52,149 nucleotides of DNA from Nitrospirota bacterium (lineage in GTDB: Bacteria > Nitrospirota_A > Leptospirillia > Leptospirillales > Leptospirillaceae). The stretch is taken from NCBI GenBank assembly GCA_021829515.1, contig JAKBPM010000006.1:1-52149 (forward strand), in the 5' to 3' direction. This document shows, in pieces, positions 7,618-16,859 of the stretch. Positions within the stretch are counted from its first letter, which is position 1, and each line of letters starts with the position of its first letter. Both the position numbers and the translations under genes were made by a program. The notes under the pieces were generated by a model. It worked only from the letters and a program-made list of their open reading frames with translations, made no database searches and was not told where the DNA came from.

Positions 7618-8310
7618 TTAGAGTTTAACTACAAAAGCCTCTCCGAGGCTTTTTTTCAATTTGCTCGCTGCAACATGTGCAAGAGACAGTGTGGGGTAGA
7701 GACCAACCCTCACTCGATAAATATGGCCTCCCCGGTAATAACTTGTCACAATTTCCCTATGCGAATACCCTGAAAGACGCCTCATAAAAACTTCTGCATC
7801 TTTTCTATTGGTAAAGGTTCCGACTTGAATCGCATAATTTGAGCGCTGAACCTCTTGGGCAAAAGCAGCCTCATTCAATGGTGTAATCCGAACTGGAGCT
7901 GTTCCGTTCCCCAGCATACCAATTTTTTTGGCGGCCAACCAAGAAAGGTCAATGATTCTTCCTTCGACAAACGGCCCACGATCGTTGATCAGTACATCAA
8001 CTTCTTTATTATTTTTAAGATTCTGGACGCGAACTCTCGTCCCCAGAGGCAAAGTCCTATGTGCTGCCGTAAGTTCGTTTTTCCTGAATATAGAGCCGCT
8101 GGCGGTTGGTTTTCCATAAAAAGTCGGACCATACCAAGAGGCAATACCAACCTGAGGAAAAGACTGGTCATTAAGTGTCCCGGAACCTCCATGGATCCCC
8201 GATGTATCACTATACCCCCAATGCGCATGGGTATCAAAGATAGAGCTACAACCCGCAAAAAAGAACAGTGAAACAAACAGAAACAGTCTTTGTGCAGTCC
8301 CGAGATTCAT
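7618..8310 (-). CDS. rlpA: RlpA-like lipoprotein with SPOR domain
   Basis: A 230-residue lipoprotein. The N-terminus has a signal peptide with lipobox FFAGC. A double-psi beta-barrel domain follows (GIASWYG, TASGSIF, LTAAHRTLPLGTRVRV, INDRGPF, IDLS), and a C-terminal SPOR domain (YAIQVGTF ... YRVRVGLYP) that binds peptidoglycan stripped of side peptides. RlpA proteins are septal lytic transglycosylases or cell-wall binders. The start is the ATG at 8308-8310, which overlaps the upstream DUF2232 stop as TAATG, so the two genes are coupled. The longer upstream frame would put residues before the signal peptide and is rejected. Confidence 0.9.
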   Translation of the reverse strand: MNLGTAQRLFLFVSLFFFAGCSSIFDTHAHWGYSDTSGIHGGSGTLNDQSFPQVGIASWYGPTFYGKPTASGSIFRKNELTAAHRTLPLGTRVRVQNLKNNKEVDVLINDRGPFVEGRIIDLSWLAAKKIGMLGNGTAPVRITPLNEAAFAQEVQRSNYAIQVGTFTNRKDAEVFMRRLSGYSHREIVTSYYRGGHIYRVRVGLYPTLSLAHVAASKLKKSLGEAFVVKL

Positions 8311-9251
8311 TAGTCTGACTCGCCGGTAGATTCTTTCTGCGGACGTAGTTTTCGAAAATCCAGCCAAACATCAAGGATCCCGACGATTGAAAGCATAACA
8401 AGGATCAACGGCTGAAGCATGATGAAAGCACTTGTAACAATCCAAAACCATAAACCAAATGATCGGGATTTTGTATAACTCGTTATGACTCCCGCACCTT
8501 GAGCAATGTAAACAGTCCCTATAACAAGTAAAAAGTTAACACCTAGCATTCTTGTAAGGTCATGAGGAATAGCCAGAAGTGCCAAGGCAATAATAAAAAC
8601 AAACACAAGCTGATCCGGCAAATACCACCGTGAGATTCCCTTACGGGTTGTTAGGCTTGATTTTCTCATAAGAAACTCATCAACAAGAGAGACTTGAGTA
8701 AATGCAGTCAGAATAATTCCCGAAAGAAGGAACCCGGGGAGTATAGCCAGAAATGATTGAAACAGCTGAGGCTCCATCTGTTTGATTAACACCATATCAG
8801 ATGGAGAAATCGGAGTTGGAGAGTTCTTCAGATAGTTCGCAAGAAAGAGGTGGAAAGAATCAGAAAAGCTTTTCTGAAGGATCTGGAGAATATGCCCTGA
8901 AGTCTTAAAATAAGCGAGGGAGATAATAAAAGAAGTAAATCCAGCAATCTGAAGAGAGACCATGGCTACGATTTTTGAGATTGGGTAATGACGCCGAACC
9001 AACTCCCCAGTCAACACCCCGGACATTCCGGCCCAAGCCAGATAAAAAACCAGCCATAGCGGGCTATGGCCAAGAATCTCAACGAGCGCTCCGGATAAAA
9101 CCATCGCACCAAGACCCAACTGCTGTCGATGGTGAGATATCTGGGCAAGGGCGAGAGGAACTCCCGAAAAAAGAGCAAGGAACACCCCTACCCGCGGATA
9201 ATTAGTGACCCCCAGAAACAAGGCTGAGGATGTTGAGACGGCTAAGAGCAA
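8310..9251 (-). CDS. DUF2232 (YybS-like) membrane protein
   Basis: A 313-residue polytopic membrane protein with about eight hydrophobic segments. DUF2232 proteins are typically encoded beside rpsF-ssb-rpsR, exactly the context here. Their function is unknown. The start taken is TTG at 9249-9251 behind AGGAG, which is only two bases away; an upstream non-ATG start cannot be excluded, because the frame stays open towards the rpsR stop. It ends in a TAATG overlap with rlpA, a sign of co-translation. Confidence 0.75.
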   Translation of the reverse strand: MLLAVSTSSALFLGVTNYPRVGVFLALFSGVPLALAQISHHRQQLGLGAMVLSGALVEILGHSPLWLVFYLAWAGMSGVLTGELVRRHYPISKIVAMVSLQIAGFTSFIISLAYFKTSGHILQILQKSFSDSFHLFLANYLKNSPTPISPSDMVLIKQMEPQLFQSFLAILPGFLLSGIILTAFTQVSLVDEFLMRKSSLTTRKGISRWYLPDQLVFVFIIALALLAIPHDLTRMLGVNFLLVIGTVYIAQGAGVITSYTKSRSFGLWFWIVTSAFIMLQPLILVMLSIVGILDVWLDFRKLRPQKESTGESD

Positions 9252-9280
9252 GGCTCCTAACGGAAATTTTGTATTCAGGC

Positions 9281-9511
9281 TTATTTTTCCTCAGAAAAAG
9301 CAAAAAATGCAACATTACGTCCCTGCTTGATTGCCGCTGCCAAATGACGCTGGTGCAGAGCACAAGTACCAGAGAGACGACGGGGAATAATCTTGCCTCT
9401 TTCGGTCAGAAAGCTTTTGATATTGTTGACATCCTTATAATCAATACCCAATTTCTCTGTACAAAAACGGCATACTTTTTTTCTGGTATAGGAACGTGCT
9501 GGCATTGCCAT
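9281..9511 (-). CDS. rpsR: 30S ribosomal protein bS18
   Basis: A 76-residue basic protein with the bS18 core ([36 protein letters not shown]) that packs against bS6 on the 30S platform. The ATG at 9511 follows AAGGAGA with a seven-base gap. It follows ssb and rpsF in the usual rpsF-ssb-rpsR operon. The gene that often comes next, rplI, is not present; DUF2232 and rlpA follow instead. Confidence 0.97.
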   Translation of the reverse strand: MAMPARSYTRKKVCRFCTEKLGIDYKDVNNIKSFLTERGKIIPRRLSGTCALHQRHLAAAIKQGRNVAFFAFSEEK

Positions 9512-9575
9512 GTTAAATCTCCTTAAATAGTCAGTAAAATTAACCAGTGAATACTACTTCAGCTCCCCACTCATA

Positions 9576-9998
9576 TCAAAAGGGAACATCACTTTCATTC
9601 GAGGAATAACCACCAAGACCCAGTTCATCATCTTGAGGGAAGGAAGGTGACCCCGATTGAGGTGACTTTCTGGATCCCCCCATGAAGGTGATTGATTGAA
9701 CAACTACTTCAACCTTGCTTCTTTTTTGCCCTTCCTGCTCCCAGCGTCTTTGTTGCAAACGCCCTTCTACCAATAAGGGAGCTCCTTTTTCCAGGTAGTT
9801 TTTTACAAGATCCGCCTGTTTACCAAAAGCGACGAGATCAATGTAGGAAACATCATCCTTTGAGTCAGCTTCCTGACGGGAACGGTTGCTATTGATAGCA
9901 AGCGTAAAACTCGCAACAGGAGCACCTTCCCGGGTAAAACGAACCTCAGGGTCTCTGGTCAAATTCCCGAGCAGGATTACTTTGTTGAAATTGCTCAA
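9576..9998 (-). CDS. ssb: Single-stranded DNA-binding protein
   Basis: A 140-residue SSB with an N-terminal OB-fold (NKVILLGNLTRDPEVRFT, DLVAFGKQADLV, LLVEGRLQQRRWE) and a disordered Ser/Gly-rich tail ending DVPF, a slight variant of the DIPF tip that recruits repair and replication proteins. Translation starts with TTG (9996-9998), which overlaps the rpsF stop as TTGA, with GGAGAGG just upstream. Confidence 0.96.
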   Translation of the reverse strand: MSNFNKVILLGNLTRDPEVRFTREGAPVASFTLAINSNRSRQEADSKDDVSYIDLVAFGKQADLVKNYLEKGAPLLVEGRLQQRRWEQEGQKRSKVEVVVQSITFMGGSRKSPQSGSPSFPQDDELGLGGYSSNESDVPF

Positions 9999-10372
9999 CG
10001 AGCCTCTCCTTCAAGCATGGCAGAATCGTCCTGATCAGCGGTAGCTTCCTCCTGTGAGGACTCTGATTTCGGGAAAACAAGCTTTTCTTTTCGAACAATC
10101 ATGCTCTTTACAACGCGCTCATCGATCCTTGCCTGTCGGTCAAGCTCAGAAATGTCTGCAGGATTCTTAAGCTCAATATAAAGGATGACATATTCTGCTC
10201 TCTTTTCCTTGTTCAATTCATAAGCCATTCTCTTTCGCCCCAATTTCTGGACATGATGCACTGTCCCGGATTTGGACTCGACAAGAGATGTAAAGCGAGA
10301 GACAGCGGCGGCAGACTCTTCATCGGTCAGTTGTGACTTTAAAAGCAAAACACATTCATAAAAAGCTGACAT
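9995..10372 (-). CDS. rpsF: 30S ribosomal protein bS6
   Basis: A 125-residue bS6. The family core YECVLLLKSQL ... RKRMAYELNKEKRAEYVILY is intact and is followed by an acidic C-terminal extension (QEEATADQDDSAMLEGEAR), as in many bS6 proteins. ATG 10372 is preferred; a TTG six bases upstream (10378) with better spacing to GGAG is an alternative. It is the first gene of rpsF-ssb-rpsR-DUF2232-rlpA. Confidence 0.96.
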   Translation of the reverse strand: MSAFYECVLLLKSQLTDEESAAAVSRFTSLVESKSGTVHHVQKLGRKRMAYELNKEKRAEYVILYIELKNPADISELDRQARIDERVVKSMIVRKEKLVFPKSESSQEEATADQDDSAMLEGEAR

Positions 10373-10440
10373 GATCAATATTCTCCATTGGCACGTTAGT
10401 TAATAATTGCTTTCTGATGAAAGCAACCGGTAAAGAAGAG

Positions 10441-11535
10441 TCAAACATTAAATCTGAAGTAGATGATATCACCATCTCGAACGCGGTACTCTTTGCCTTC
10501 CAGCTTCAGGAGACCTTTTTCCTTGACTGCTTTTTCAGAACCAAGACGGTCGATATCTTCAAATTTCATAACTTCAGCTCGAATAAACCCACGCTCAATA
10601 TCTGAATGAATTTGTCCTGCTGCTTGAGGAGCAAGGGTTCCGTCCTGGATCGTCCAAGCCCGAACCTCATCCTCCCCCGCGGTCAAAAATGACAAAAGAC
10701 CGAGGAGCCGGTAACTCTCACGAATGAGTCGTTCAAGACCTGACTCTTTCATGCCCAGATCTGCCAAAAATACCTTCTGGTCGGCGGGAGAAAGCGATGC
10801 TATTTCGGCCTCTATCTTGCCTGAAATGGCAAGCAACTCTCCACCTCTTGCCTTGACAGCCTCTTCAAGCTTCTTATATGAGTCGGAGTGAATCTCCTCA
10901 CCCGCATCGGAAATATTAGCAAGATACAGGATTGGCTTCTGAGTCAAAAGAAAGAGACTTTTCCTGAAGGATTCCGCCTCTTCCGGCGATGGAACCATCC
11001 GGGCGGGAACTCCTTGGTCCAATGCCTGTCGAAGGGCTTCCAGTGTCTCCTTTTGAAGAGATGCGTCTTTCCCGCCCGCCCTGAACAGCTTTTCAGATTT
11101 AGCAATCCGGGCAGTAACAGTTGCCAGATCGGCCAACAATAACTCTGTCTCAATCACTTCGAGATCAGAAATTGGATCAACCTTACCTTGCACATGAATC
11201 ACATCAGGATCATTGAAAATTCTAACAACCTGAATAATTGCATCAACACTTCTTATGTGGCTAAGAAACTGGTTTCCAAGCCCCTCCCCCTGACTGGCTC
11301 CCTTTACAAGACCAGCTATATCAACAAACTCAAAAAAAGTTGGGGTCCTTTTTTTGGGGTTGTAGATCTCAGTCAAACGATCAAGCCTTCGGTCAGGAAC
11401 AGGAACGACCCCAACATGAGGATCGATGGTACAAAACGGGAAGTTTGCGACCTGGGCACTACCAGAGGTCAACGCATTAAACAGCGTAGACTTGCCAACA
11501 TTGGGCAACCCCACAATACCACATTGGAAACTCAC
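10441..11535 (-). CDS. ychF: Ribosome-binding ATPase YchF (OBG family)
   Basis: A 364-residue OBG-family P-loop NTPase with G1 GLPNVGKSTLF, DIAGLVKGAS (G3) and a C-terminal TGS domain (RAWTIQDGTLAPQAAGQIHS, then AEVMKFEDI). YchF binds ribosomes and prefers ATP. The start is GTG at 11533-11535, giving SFQCGIVGLP and the usual length near 363; the longer TTG frame from 11550 adds five non-family residues. It lies between pth and rpsF on the minus strand. Confidence 0.95.
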   Translation of the reverse strand: MSFQCGIVGLPNVGKSTLFNALTSGSAQVANFPFCTIDPHVGVVPVPDRRLDRLTEIYNPKKRTPTFFEFVDIAGLVKGASQGEGLGNQFLSHIRSVDAIIQVVRIFNDPDVIHVQGKVDPISDLEVIETELLLADLATVTARIAKSEKLFRAGGKDASLQKETLEALRQALDQGVPARMVPSPEEAESFRKSLFLLTQKPILYLANISDAGEEIHSDSYKKLEEAVKARGGELLAISGKIEAEIASLSPADQKVFLADLGMKESGLERLIRESYRLLGLLSFLTAGEDEVRAWTIQDGTLAPQAAGQIHSDIERGFIRAEVMKFEDIDRLGSEKAVKEKGLLKLEGKEYRVRDGDIIYFRFNV

Positions 11536-11565
11536 TACACACAACTCCAATCAGTACAAAAAATT

Positions 11566-12132
11566 CTAGGCACCATCCGAAGTTTTCCTCATCGACAACA
11601 ACCAGCGGTCAACCATCTCCCTGAATGACTTCCAGGCAAGAACAAAGGACTCCCGTTCTGAAGAAGGAATTTGTCCCAGAACATAGTCACTTAAATCAAC
11701 ACCAGGTGGTGGGGATCCGACACCCACCCGTATCCTGGCAATACGATCAGATCCTGCAGCCTGAATTATCGAGAGCAAACCCTTTTGACCACCAGCACCA
11801 CCACCTTCGCGATAACGAAGAGTTCCTGAAGGAAGATTGATGTCATCGGAGAGAATGAGCACCCTCTCTGGCAAATCAATATTTTTCTGCTTCATCCATG
11901 GAACAACACGACCACTCAGGTTCATATAAGTTTCAGGGAAAGACAGGAAGACCCTGAGACCGTCTACCATCCCTTCCCCCCATAGAATCGAGTCTTTTCT
12001 CTGGGTAAGGGGAATATTTAAATCCCGGGCTAAATTATCAAGGAATATCTTCCCTGCATTATGCCTGGTCCATCGATAATTCTCCCCAGGATTTCCAAGA
12101 CCTACAATGGCACAAGGCCTGAACGGGGACAT
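11566..12132 (-). CDS. pth: Peptidyl-tRNA hydrolase
   Basis: A 188-residue Pth that frees peptides from tRNAs dropped by stalled ribosomes. The signature GLGNPGENYRWTRHNAG includes the catalytic His of the TRHN motif and the conserved Asn. NLSG, DDINLPSGTLR and GAGGQKGLLSII are also present. No strong ribosome site is visible before the ATG; coupling to rplY, whose stop is 11 bases upstream, is likely. Confidence 0.95.
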   Translation of the reverse strand: MSPFRPCAIVGLGNPGENYRWTRHNAGKIFLDNLARDLNIPLTQRKDSILWGEGMVDGLRVFLSFPETYMNLSGRVVPWMKQKNIDLPERVLILSDDINLPSGTLRYREGGGAGGQKGLLSIIQAAGSDRIARIRVGVGSPPPGVDLSDYVLGQIPSSERESFVLAWKSFREMVDRWLLSMRKTSDGA

Positions 12133-12143
12133 CAGAAGTAGAC

Positions 12144-12746
12144 TTACGCCTTCCCTGCCGCTGGAGCCGAAACAGCTTCAGCCCTTGGTGGGACAAGATG
12201 AAGCAAAACTGTTTCCGGGTTATCAAGAATCCTGATTCCGGAAATAACAGGAAGATCCCTGACATGAAACGAATCATTGAGGTTCATCATGGACGCGTCT
12301 ACCTTGATATGATCCGGCATAACAGCAGGAAGGCACTCCACAGTCAATTCCCTGACATTATGATCCAGCGTCCCACCCATTTTGACTCCAACAGGCACTT
12401 CTCCAACAATTTCGACCGGAACTTTGTTTTTGACGAGGTCATCGGATGATATTTCCATAAAATCCAGATGAAGGATGCGACCTGTCAAAGGATCCCGCTG
12501 AATATCTCTGACCAGGGCCAGCTTGGTTTTATCTGACTGCACACCATCAAGCTCGATCTGAAAGATTGCATGTGACCCCGCATGACGATGAAAAAGTTTC
12601 TGAACATGGCTCAATGTCAATGATAAGGAAACGGTCTTTCCTTTGCCGTAAAGAACGGCAGGGATCATTCCCTCTCGGCGAAGGGTCCTGGCCACACCTT
12701 TACCTGAATTATTTCTGACCTTCGCTTCAACAACCGGATTCTGCAT
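12144..12746 (-). CDS. rplY: 50S ribosomal protein bL25, long CTC form
   Basis: A 200-residue CTC-type bL25 with the N-terminal 5S rRNA-binding domain (EAKVRNNSGKGVARTLRREG, PAVLYGKG) and the C-terminal beta domain (VPVEIVGEVPVGVKMGG, then LPAVMPDHIKVDAS). The ATG at 12746 follows GGGGGAG, so the longer upstream frame is not used. It sits between prs and pth as in many bacteria. Confidence 0.95.
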   Translation of the reverse strand: MQNPVVEAKVRNNSGKGVARTLRREGMIPAVLYGKGKTVSLSLTLSHVQKLFHRHAGSHAIFQIELDGVQSDKTKLALVRDIQRDPLTGRILHLDFMEISSDDLVKNKVPVEIVGEVPVGVKMGGTLDHNVRELTVECLPAVMPDHIKVDASMMNLNDSFHVRDLPVISGIRILDNPETVLLHLVPPRAEAVSAPAAGKA

Positions 12747-12807
12747 AACTCCCCCAAGGTAAAATACTGCTGTTTCCAATGAACAACCGGAACACTATAG
12801 CTCCGTT

Positions 12808-13749
12808 TCAAACAAATAGGGAACTCACAGACTCATCGTCGTGAATTCTCTTGATCGCCTCTCCTAGAAGTGCGCCCACTGAATAAACGCTTATCTTCTC
12901 GCAAACAGACTCTTTCCCGTTCAAGGGAATTGAATTTGTCACGATCACTTCATCAATCACTGAACGGTTTAACCGATCCAGTGCAGGACCTGACAACACC
13001 GCATGCGTTGCAACAGCCACAACCCTCCGTGCACCGGCATCTTTGGCAGCCTGTGCTCCCTGAGTAATCGTCCCGGCGGTATCGATCATATCGTCCAGAA
13101 TTACCGCAGTGAACCCTTCAACATCTCCGATTATATTCATTACCTGAGACTGATTTGGGCCTTCCCTCCGCTTGTCGATAATAGCCAGCGGAGCCTGCAG
13201 CCTTTTCGCAAAAGCTCTTGTTCGCTCGACCCCACCTGCGTCCGGAGACAGCATAACCAGCTTTTCCGAAAGAAGAATTTTCCTGAGCGGCTCAAGAAGG
13301 ATTGGGGTACCGTGCAGATGATCAACCGGAATATTAAAAAAACCCTGCAATTGTCCCGTATGAAGATCAAGCGTCAAGGCCCTTGTCGCACCAGCTGTAG
13401 TGATCAGGTCAGCGACAAGTTTTGCTGTGATAGGAACGCGGGGCTGGTCCTTTCTGTCCTGACGGGCATAGGCATAATATGGAAGAACGGCAGTTATGCG
13501 CTGCGCAGATGCTCGCTTAAGAGCATCAATCATGACAAGCAGTTCCATAAGATGATTGTTGACCGGGTCTGAAAGAGACTGAATAACAAAAACATCGTCG
13601 CCCCGAACGTTTTCATCTACTCTTACCCTTGTTTCCCCATCGGAAAAGGAGGTAACAGTTGCCTGTCCCAGATTTGTGTTTAAGTAGCGGGCTATCTCTA
13701 GAGCCAAAGGGACATTGGCGTTCCCGGAAAAAATCTTAACGGCCCGCAA
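12808..13749 (-). CDS. prs: Ribose-phosphate pyrophosphokinase
   Basis: A 313-residue PRPP synthetase, which converts ribose-5-phosphate and ATP to PRPP for nucleotide, His and Trp synthesis. Family motifs are KIFSGNAN, FSDGETRVR, the ATP-binding YARQDRKDQPR, the catalytic SPDAGGVERT and the PRPP loop LDDMIDTAGTI. The start is TTG (13747-13749) with AAAGG upstream. It lies in ispE / tRNA-Gln / prs / rplY / pth, an arrangement shared with several Nitrospirota and delta-proteobacteria. Confidence 0.96.
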   Translation of the reverse strand: MRAVKIFSGNANVPLALEIARYLNTNLGQATVTSFSDGETRVRVDENVRGDDVFVIQSLSDPVNNHLMELLVMIDALKRASAQRITAVLPYYAYARQDRKDQPRVPITAKLVADLITTAGATRALTLDLHTGQLQGFFNIPVDHLHGTPILLEPLRKILLSEKLVMLSPDAGGVERTRAFAKRLQAPLAIIDKRREGPNQSQVMNIIGDVEGFTAVILDDMIDTAGTITQGAQAAKDAGARRVVAVATHAVLSGPALDRLNRSVIDEVIVTNSIPLNGKESVCEKISVYSVGALLGEAIKRIHDDESVSSLFV

Positions 13750-13907
13750 CGAGTTACCTTTCTGTTCTGCAATAAATATAAAGCACAGGACAAATACCCA
13801 ATCTCAGCAGAAACCAACCAATGAGCAAAAAGTCCCGGCACCAGCAAACACTTTCCTTGCCCAAAACATAAAAAACGCTCTGAGCAAGACATCTTCCTTG
13901 GTCAATA

Positions 13908-13982
13908 TGGTTGGGGCGCCAGGATTCGAACCTGGGAATGCGAGATCCAAATTCTCGTGACTTGCCGCTTGTCGACGCCCCA
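13908..13982 (-). tRNA. tRNA-Gln (anticodon TTG)
   Basis: A 75-nt tRNA. The acceptor begins TGGGGCG with a U1-A72 pair, as is usual for tRNA-Gln, and ends CGCCCCAACCA with encoded CCA. The loop ATTTGGA between CGAGA and TCTCG gives anticodon TTG. It lies between ispE and prs and is likely co-transcribed with them. Confidence 0.96.
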
Positions 13983-14012
13983 GTGCAACACATACTAGCA
14001 TGGCATTAAAGA

Positions 14013-14930
14013 TCATGACAGCGGGGAACGTTCCAATGTTTCAAAAGCATCAGCCCATCCACCATACTTCGACTGAAGGGCTTTCACCGCCTGTTCCGCA
14101 GACGCCCTGTCACGAAACACTCCAAAAACAGTCGGACCGGAGCCACTCATCAAGGACTTATCGGCACCAAACTCCAAAAAACTTTTCTTAACAGAACAAA
14201 GCTCCGGATGGAGAGTGAAAGCCACCGCTTCAAGATCGTTCATGTATACATCCTGCCGCAAAAGACCTTCAATCTTAGATACTGCAGCAGCTTCTGTCAA
14301 CTCTTCAGAAACTCCAACATTCAGACTTCGGTATACCAGCGAAGTTGACAAAGAAAATCCAGGATTCCAGAGGACAACAATTTTAGACCTCTCTGCCGGG
14401 AGAGGTAAAATCTTCTCCCCCCTCCCCCACCCCAATGCGTGGGGCGTTCCTAGAAAAAAGGGAACATCACTTCCCAAAGAAGATGCCATGTCACTCAACT
14501 CAGCAAACGAAAGACCTGAGCCCAACAAACGATTAACCCCCAACAAAGTCCCGGCGGCATCTGAAGACCCCCCACCCAGCCCTGCTCCTACCGGAATATG
14601 TTTTTCCAGCTCAATCGATATTCGTGGAAGTCGTTTAGTCGTATATCTCCCCAGGACCAATCGGGCAGCACGAACGATAAGGTTGGTGTTCGGATCCCCA
14701 TCGATCACTCTTCCTCGAACTCTGAAGGAAATAGAGTCTTCCTGATCGGTAAAAACACCACTCTCCAGTTTCAGATGAAGCTTATCGAAACAGGAGATCA
14801 TCAGCATTCTCGTGATCAGCTCATGATAGCCGTCAGATCGTTTCCCGACAATCTTGAGAAACAAGTTGATTTTAGCCGGTAATAAAAGATCCATTGATTC
14901 TGTCACAGGGAAAGCACCATGGGTTGCCAT
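14013..14930 (-). CDS. ispE: 4-diphosphocytidyl-2-C-methyl-D-erythritol kinase
   Basis: A 305-residue GHMP kinase of the MEP isoprenoid pathway, phosphorylating CDP-methylerythritol. PAKINLFLKIVGKRSDGYHEL (N-terminal Lys and His region), the ATP loop PVGAGLGGGSSDAAGTL and MSGSGPTVFGVF are all intact. The ATG at 14930 has AGGA six bases upstream; a shorter start at residue 13 lacks a ribosome site. The 5' end overlaps the DUF512 gene by 28 bases. Confidence 0.95.
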   Translation of the reverse strand: MATHGAFPVTESMDLLLPAKINLFLKIVGKRSDGYHELITRMLMISCFDKLHLKLESGVFTDQEDSISFRVRGRVIDGDPNTNLIVRAARLVLGRYTTKRLPRISIELEKHIPVGAGLGGGSSDAAGTLLGVNRLLGSGLSFAELSDMASSLGSDVPFFLGTPHALGWGRGEKILPLPAERSKIVVLWNPGFSLSTSLVYRSLNVGVSEELTEAAAVSKIEGLLRQDVYMNDLEAVAFTLHPELCSVKKSFLEFGADKSLMSGSGPTVFGVFRDRASAEQAVKALQSKYGGWADAFETLERSPLS

Positions 14931-16288
14931 TCCGATTCCTGGGACTTTACCGTTTGAGAGAACCAGTAAGAGAACCCTCTTGCATCCGATGGAACCGCAT
15001 GGATGAGCACCCCCAATTCCTCTCTGACATCATCAAGACAGCCATCATCAAGAAAAACCTCTGAATCGGCCTTTAAGACCACATCGGGGATCAATAGCCC
15101 CGCAATGGGTGGATGCTCTCTGGGCCGCAATTGCCTGTAGGCTTTAAACCCGTCAATAATATCTCCTGCAGACAATAAGCCTGCAACCGTGACCGACGAA
15201 CCGAACAGTCTGTTCTCAACCTCACAGATTTCAAACACACCCTTCCACGAGGGAAGCCTGTCCTCCAAAAGTTGGGTCAATGCCTTCAGAATTCCCGAAA
15301 AAGCCTTTCCGGTCACCATAACCCACGGGAAAGCAGGGGGTGGAGTTTCCTGGGACTTCAGTCGCCTTATCCACTTTTTCCATTCGCTTTCAAAAAGAGG
15401 AACCATTCCAACACCATTTCCGATCTGGGGAAGAGTCCCATAGCGGGATATGGATGGAAATTTTTTTTCTGCGAGGATATACCACTCATCAGCTGGATAA
15501 ATAAATGGATCAGCAAAACGCTCATTCATCTCCTGCTGGATCTGAGTAAGCCTCTTGAGAGTTTTCCTGGAATAAGCCATATCAATAGACCTGACAGACG
15601 GCAATTCATCCCGATGATTCGTCAATCCAACAGGAACAACGGCCAGGGAGTTTACACCAGGATAGCGAGCAGAGAGATCCCTGATGGATTTTTCCAGGAT
15701 TTCGCCGTCATTGACTCCTGGCATCAGAACTATTTGTGTGTTAAGCCGAATGCCACCAGCGATCAATTTGTCAATCATATCCAAAATATTGGGGGCATGG
15801 TCATTTCTCAGGAGAATCTTTCTGACATCCGGATCAGTTGCATGAACAGAAATATAAAGGGGGGACAAGCGTTGCTCAATGACACGCTGAAAATCCTTCT
15901 CTGACAAGTTGGTCAGGGTAATAAAATTCCCATACAAAAAACTGTATCGATAATCCTCATCCCTTATATAAAGGGTTTTTCTCTGACCTTCAGGCATCTG
16001 GTCCACAAAGCAGAAGTCGCACTTATTGGGACACCTCTTGATCGGAGGAGGGTCAGCGACAAGACCAAGATTTTCATCAGGGTCTTTTTCCAGAGATACC
16101 TCGACCCTTTCACCTTTTACATTTTCCCAGATCATAACAACCTCAGGCTCTGCCTGATAAAATTCGATATCGATCAAATCCCTGATCTGTTGACCGTTGA
16201 TAGATATCAAGCGGTCCCCTGATACCATTCCAATCTGTGCCCCGAGGGAATCCTGAATAACCTCCCTGATAACAACTCCTTGCCCCAT
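14903..16288 (-). CDS. PDZ / radical-SAM / DUF512 Fe-S protein
   Basis: A 461-residue protein with an N-terminal PDZ-like domain (DSLGAQIGMVSGDRLISING), a cysteine cluster RCPNKCDFCFVDQMP with the C-x3-C-x2-C spacing of radical-SAM enzymes, and a C-terminal DUF512 region with an SAM-barrel core (YISVHATDPDVR, LNTQIVLMPGVNDG). The family is widespread but its substrate is unknown. The ATG at 16286-16288 is chosen because GGAGG is five bases upstream, while the ATG before it is too close. It lies upstream of ispE and overlaps it. Confidence 0.88.
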   Translation of the reverse strand: MGQGVVIREVIQDSLGAQIGMVSGDRLISINGQQIRDLIDIEFYQAEPEVVMIWENVKGERVEVSLEKDPDENLGLVADPPPIKRCPNKCDFCFVDQMPEGQRKTLYIRDEDYRYSFLYGNFITLTNLSEKDFQRVIEQRLSPLYISVHATDPDVRKILLRNDHAPNILDMIDKLIAGGIRLNTQIVLMPGVNDGEILEKSIRDLSARYPGVNSLAVVPVGLTNHRDELPSVRSIDMAYSRKTLKRLTQIQQEMNERFADPFIYPADEWYILAEKKFPSISRYGTLPQIGNGVGMVPLFESEWKKWIRRLKSQETPPPAFPWVMVTGKAFSGILKALTQLLEDRLPSWKGVFEICEVENRLFGSSVTVAGLLSAGDIIDGFKAYRQLRPREHPPIAGLLIPDVVLKADSEVFLDDGCLDDVREELGVLIHAVPSDARGFSYWFSQTVKSQESEWQPMVLSL

Positions 16289-16309
16289 CATATCCTCCAG
16301 AAGCTCATT

Positions 16310-16858
16310 CTATGCTTTGTAATGCTGATACCACAAAAAACCTTGCGAGATGTAGTAACCTCCCGAAACAAGAGATAACCCCACAGCAAGATCACCAACA
16401 TAATCTGTTTCAGAAACATATGCATATCCCGCAAGACCGGAGAGAACAAAAAACAAATAAGCCATCTCGAGCGTTGTCGCAACCTTTCCCAGTCCAGTTG
16501 GGTTGATAGGGATAGGTGTATCAACCAGCCTTAATACAAGGAAACCAAAAACAATGATTAAGTCCCTGCTTACAAGGGCTATGGAGATCCAGACAGGAAC
16601 CTTTTCCAGTACGGCAAGCGTCAGGAGAGTCGTTGAAAGCAGAATTTTGTCCGCTGCCGGATCCAAAAATCGGCCCAGATCCGTTTTTTGTCCCAACAAC
16701 CTTGCCATCATTCCATCTAGTGCATCGGACAGGCTTCCTATTAAAAAAAACCAGAAAGCCTCCTTCATTTTCCCATAAACAATCAGACCCAGAAGAAACG
16801 GCGTCAGGAAAATTCGAAAAACAGTAAGGGAGTTAGGCAGATTGACGGCTTGAGGCAA
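16310..16858 (-). CDS. pgsA: CDP-diacylglycerol-glycerol-3-phosphate 3-phosphatidyltransferase
   Basis: A 182-residue integral membrane enzyme that makes phosphatidylglycerol-phosphate, the first committed step to PG and cardiolipin. The CDP-alcohol phosphatidyltransferase motif SDALDGMMARLLGQKTDLGR continues into FLDPAADK, matching D-G-x2-A-R-x8-G-x3-D-x3-D. The opening NLPNSLTVFRIFLTPF is typical of PgsA. The start is TTG at 16856-16858 behind AGGGG; the lipoprotein stop is one base away. Confidence 0.93.
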   Translation of the reverse strand: MPQAVNLPNSLTVFRIFLTPFLLGLIVYGKMKEAFWFFLIGSLSDALDGMMARLLGQKTDLGRFLDPAADKILLSTTLLTLAVLEKVPVWISIALVSRDLIIVFGFLVLRLVDTPIPINPTGLGKVATTLEMAYLFFVLSGLAGYAYVSETDYVGDLAVGLSLVSGGYYISQGFLWYQHYKA

Positions 16859-16859
16859 G

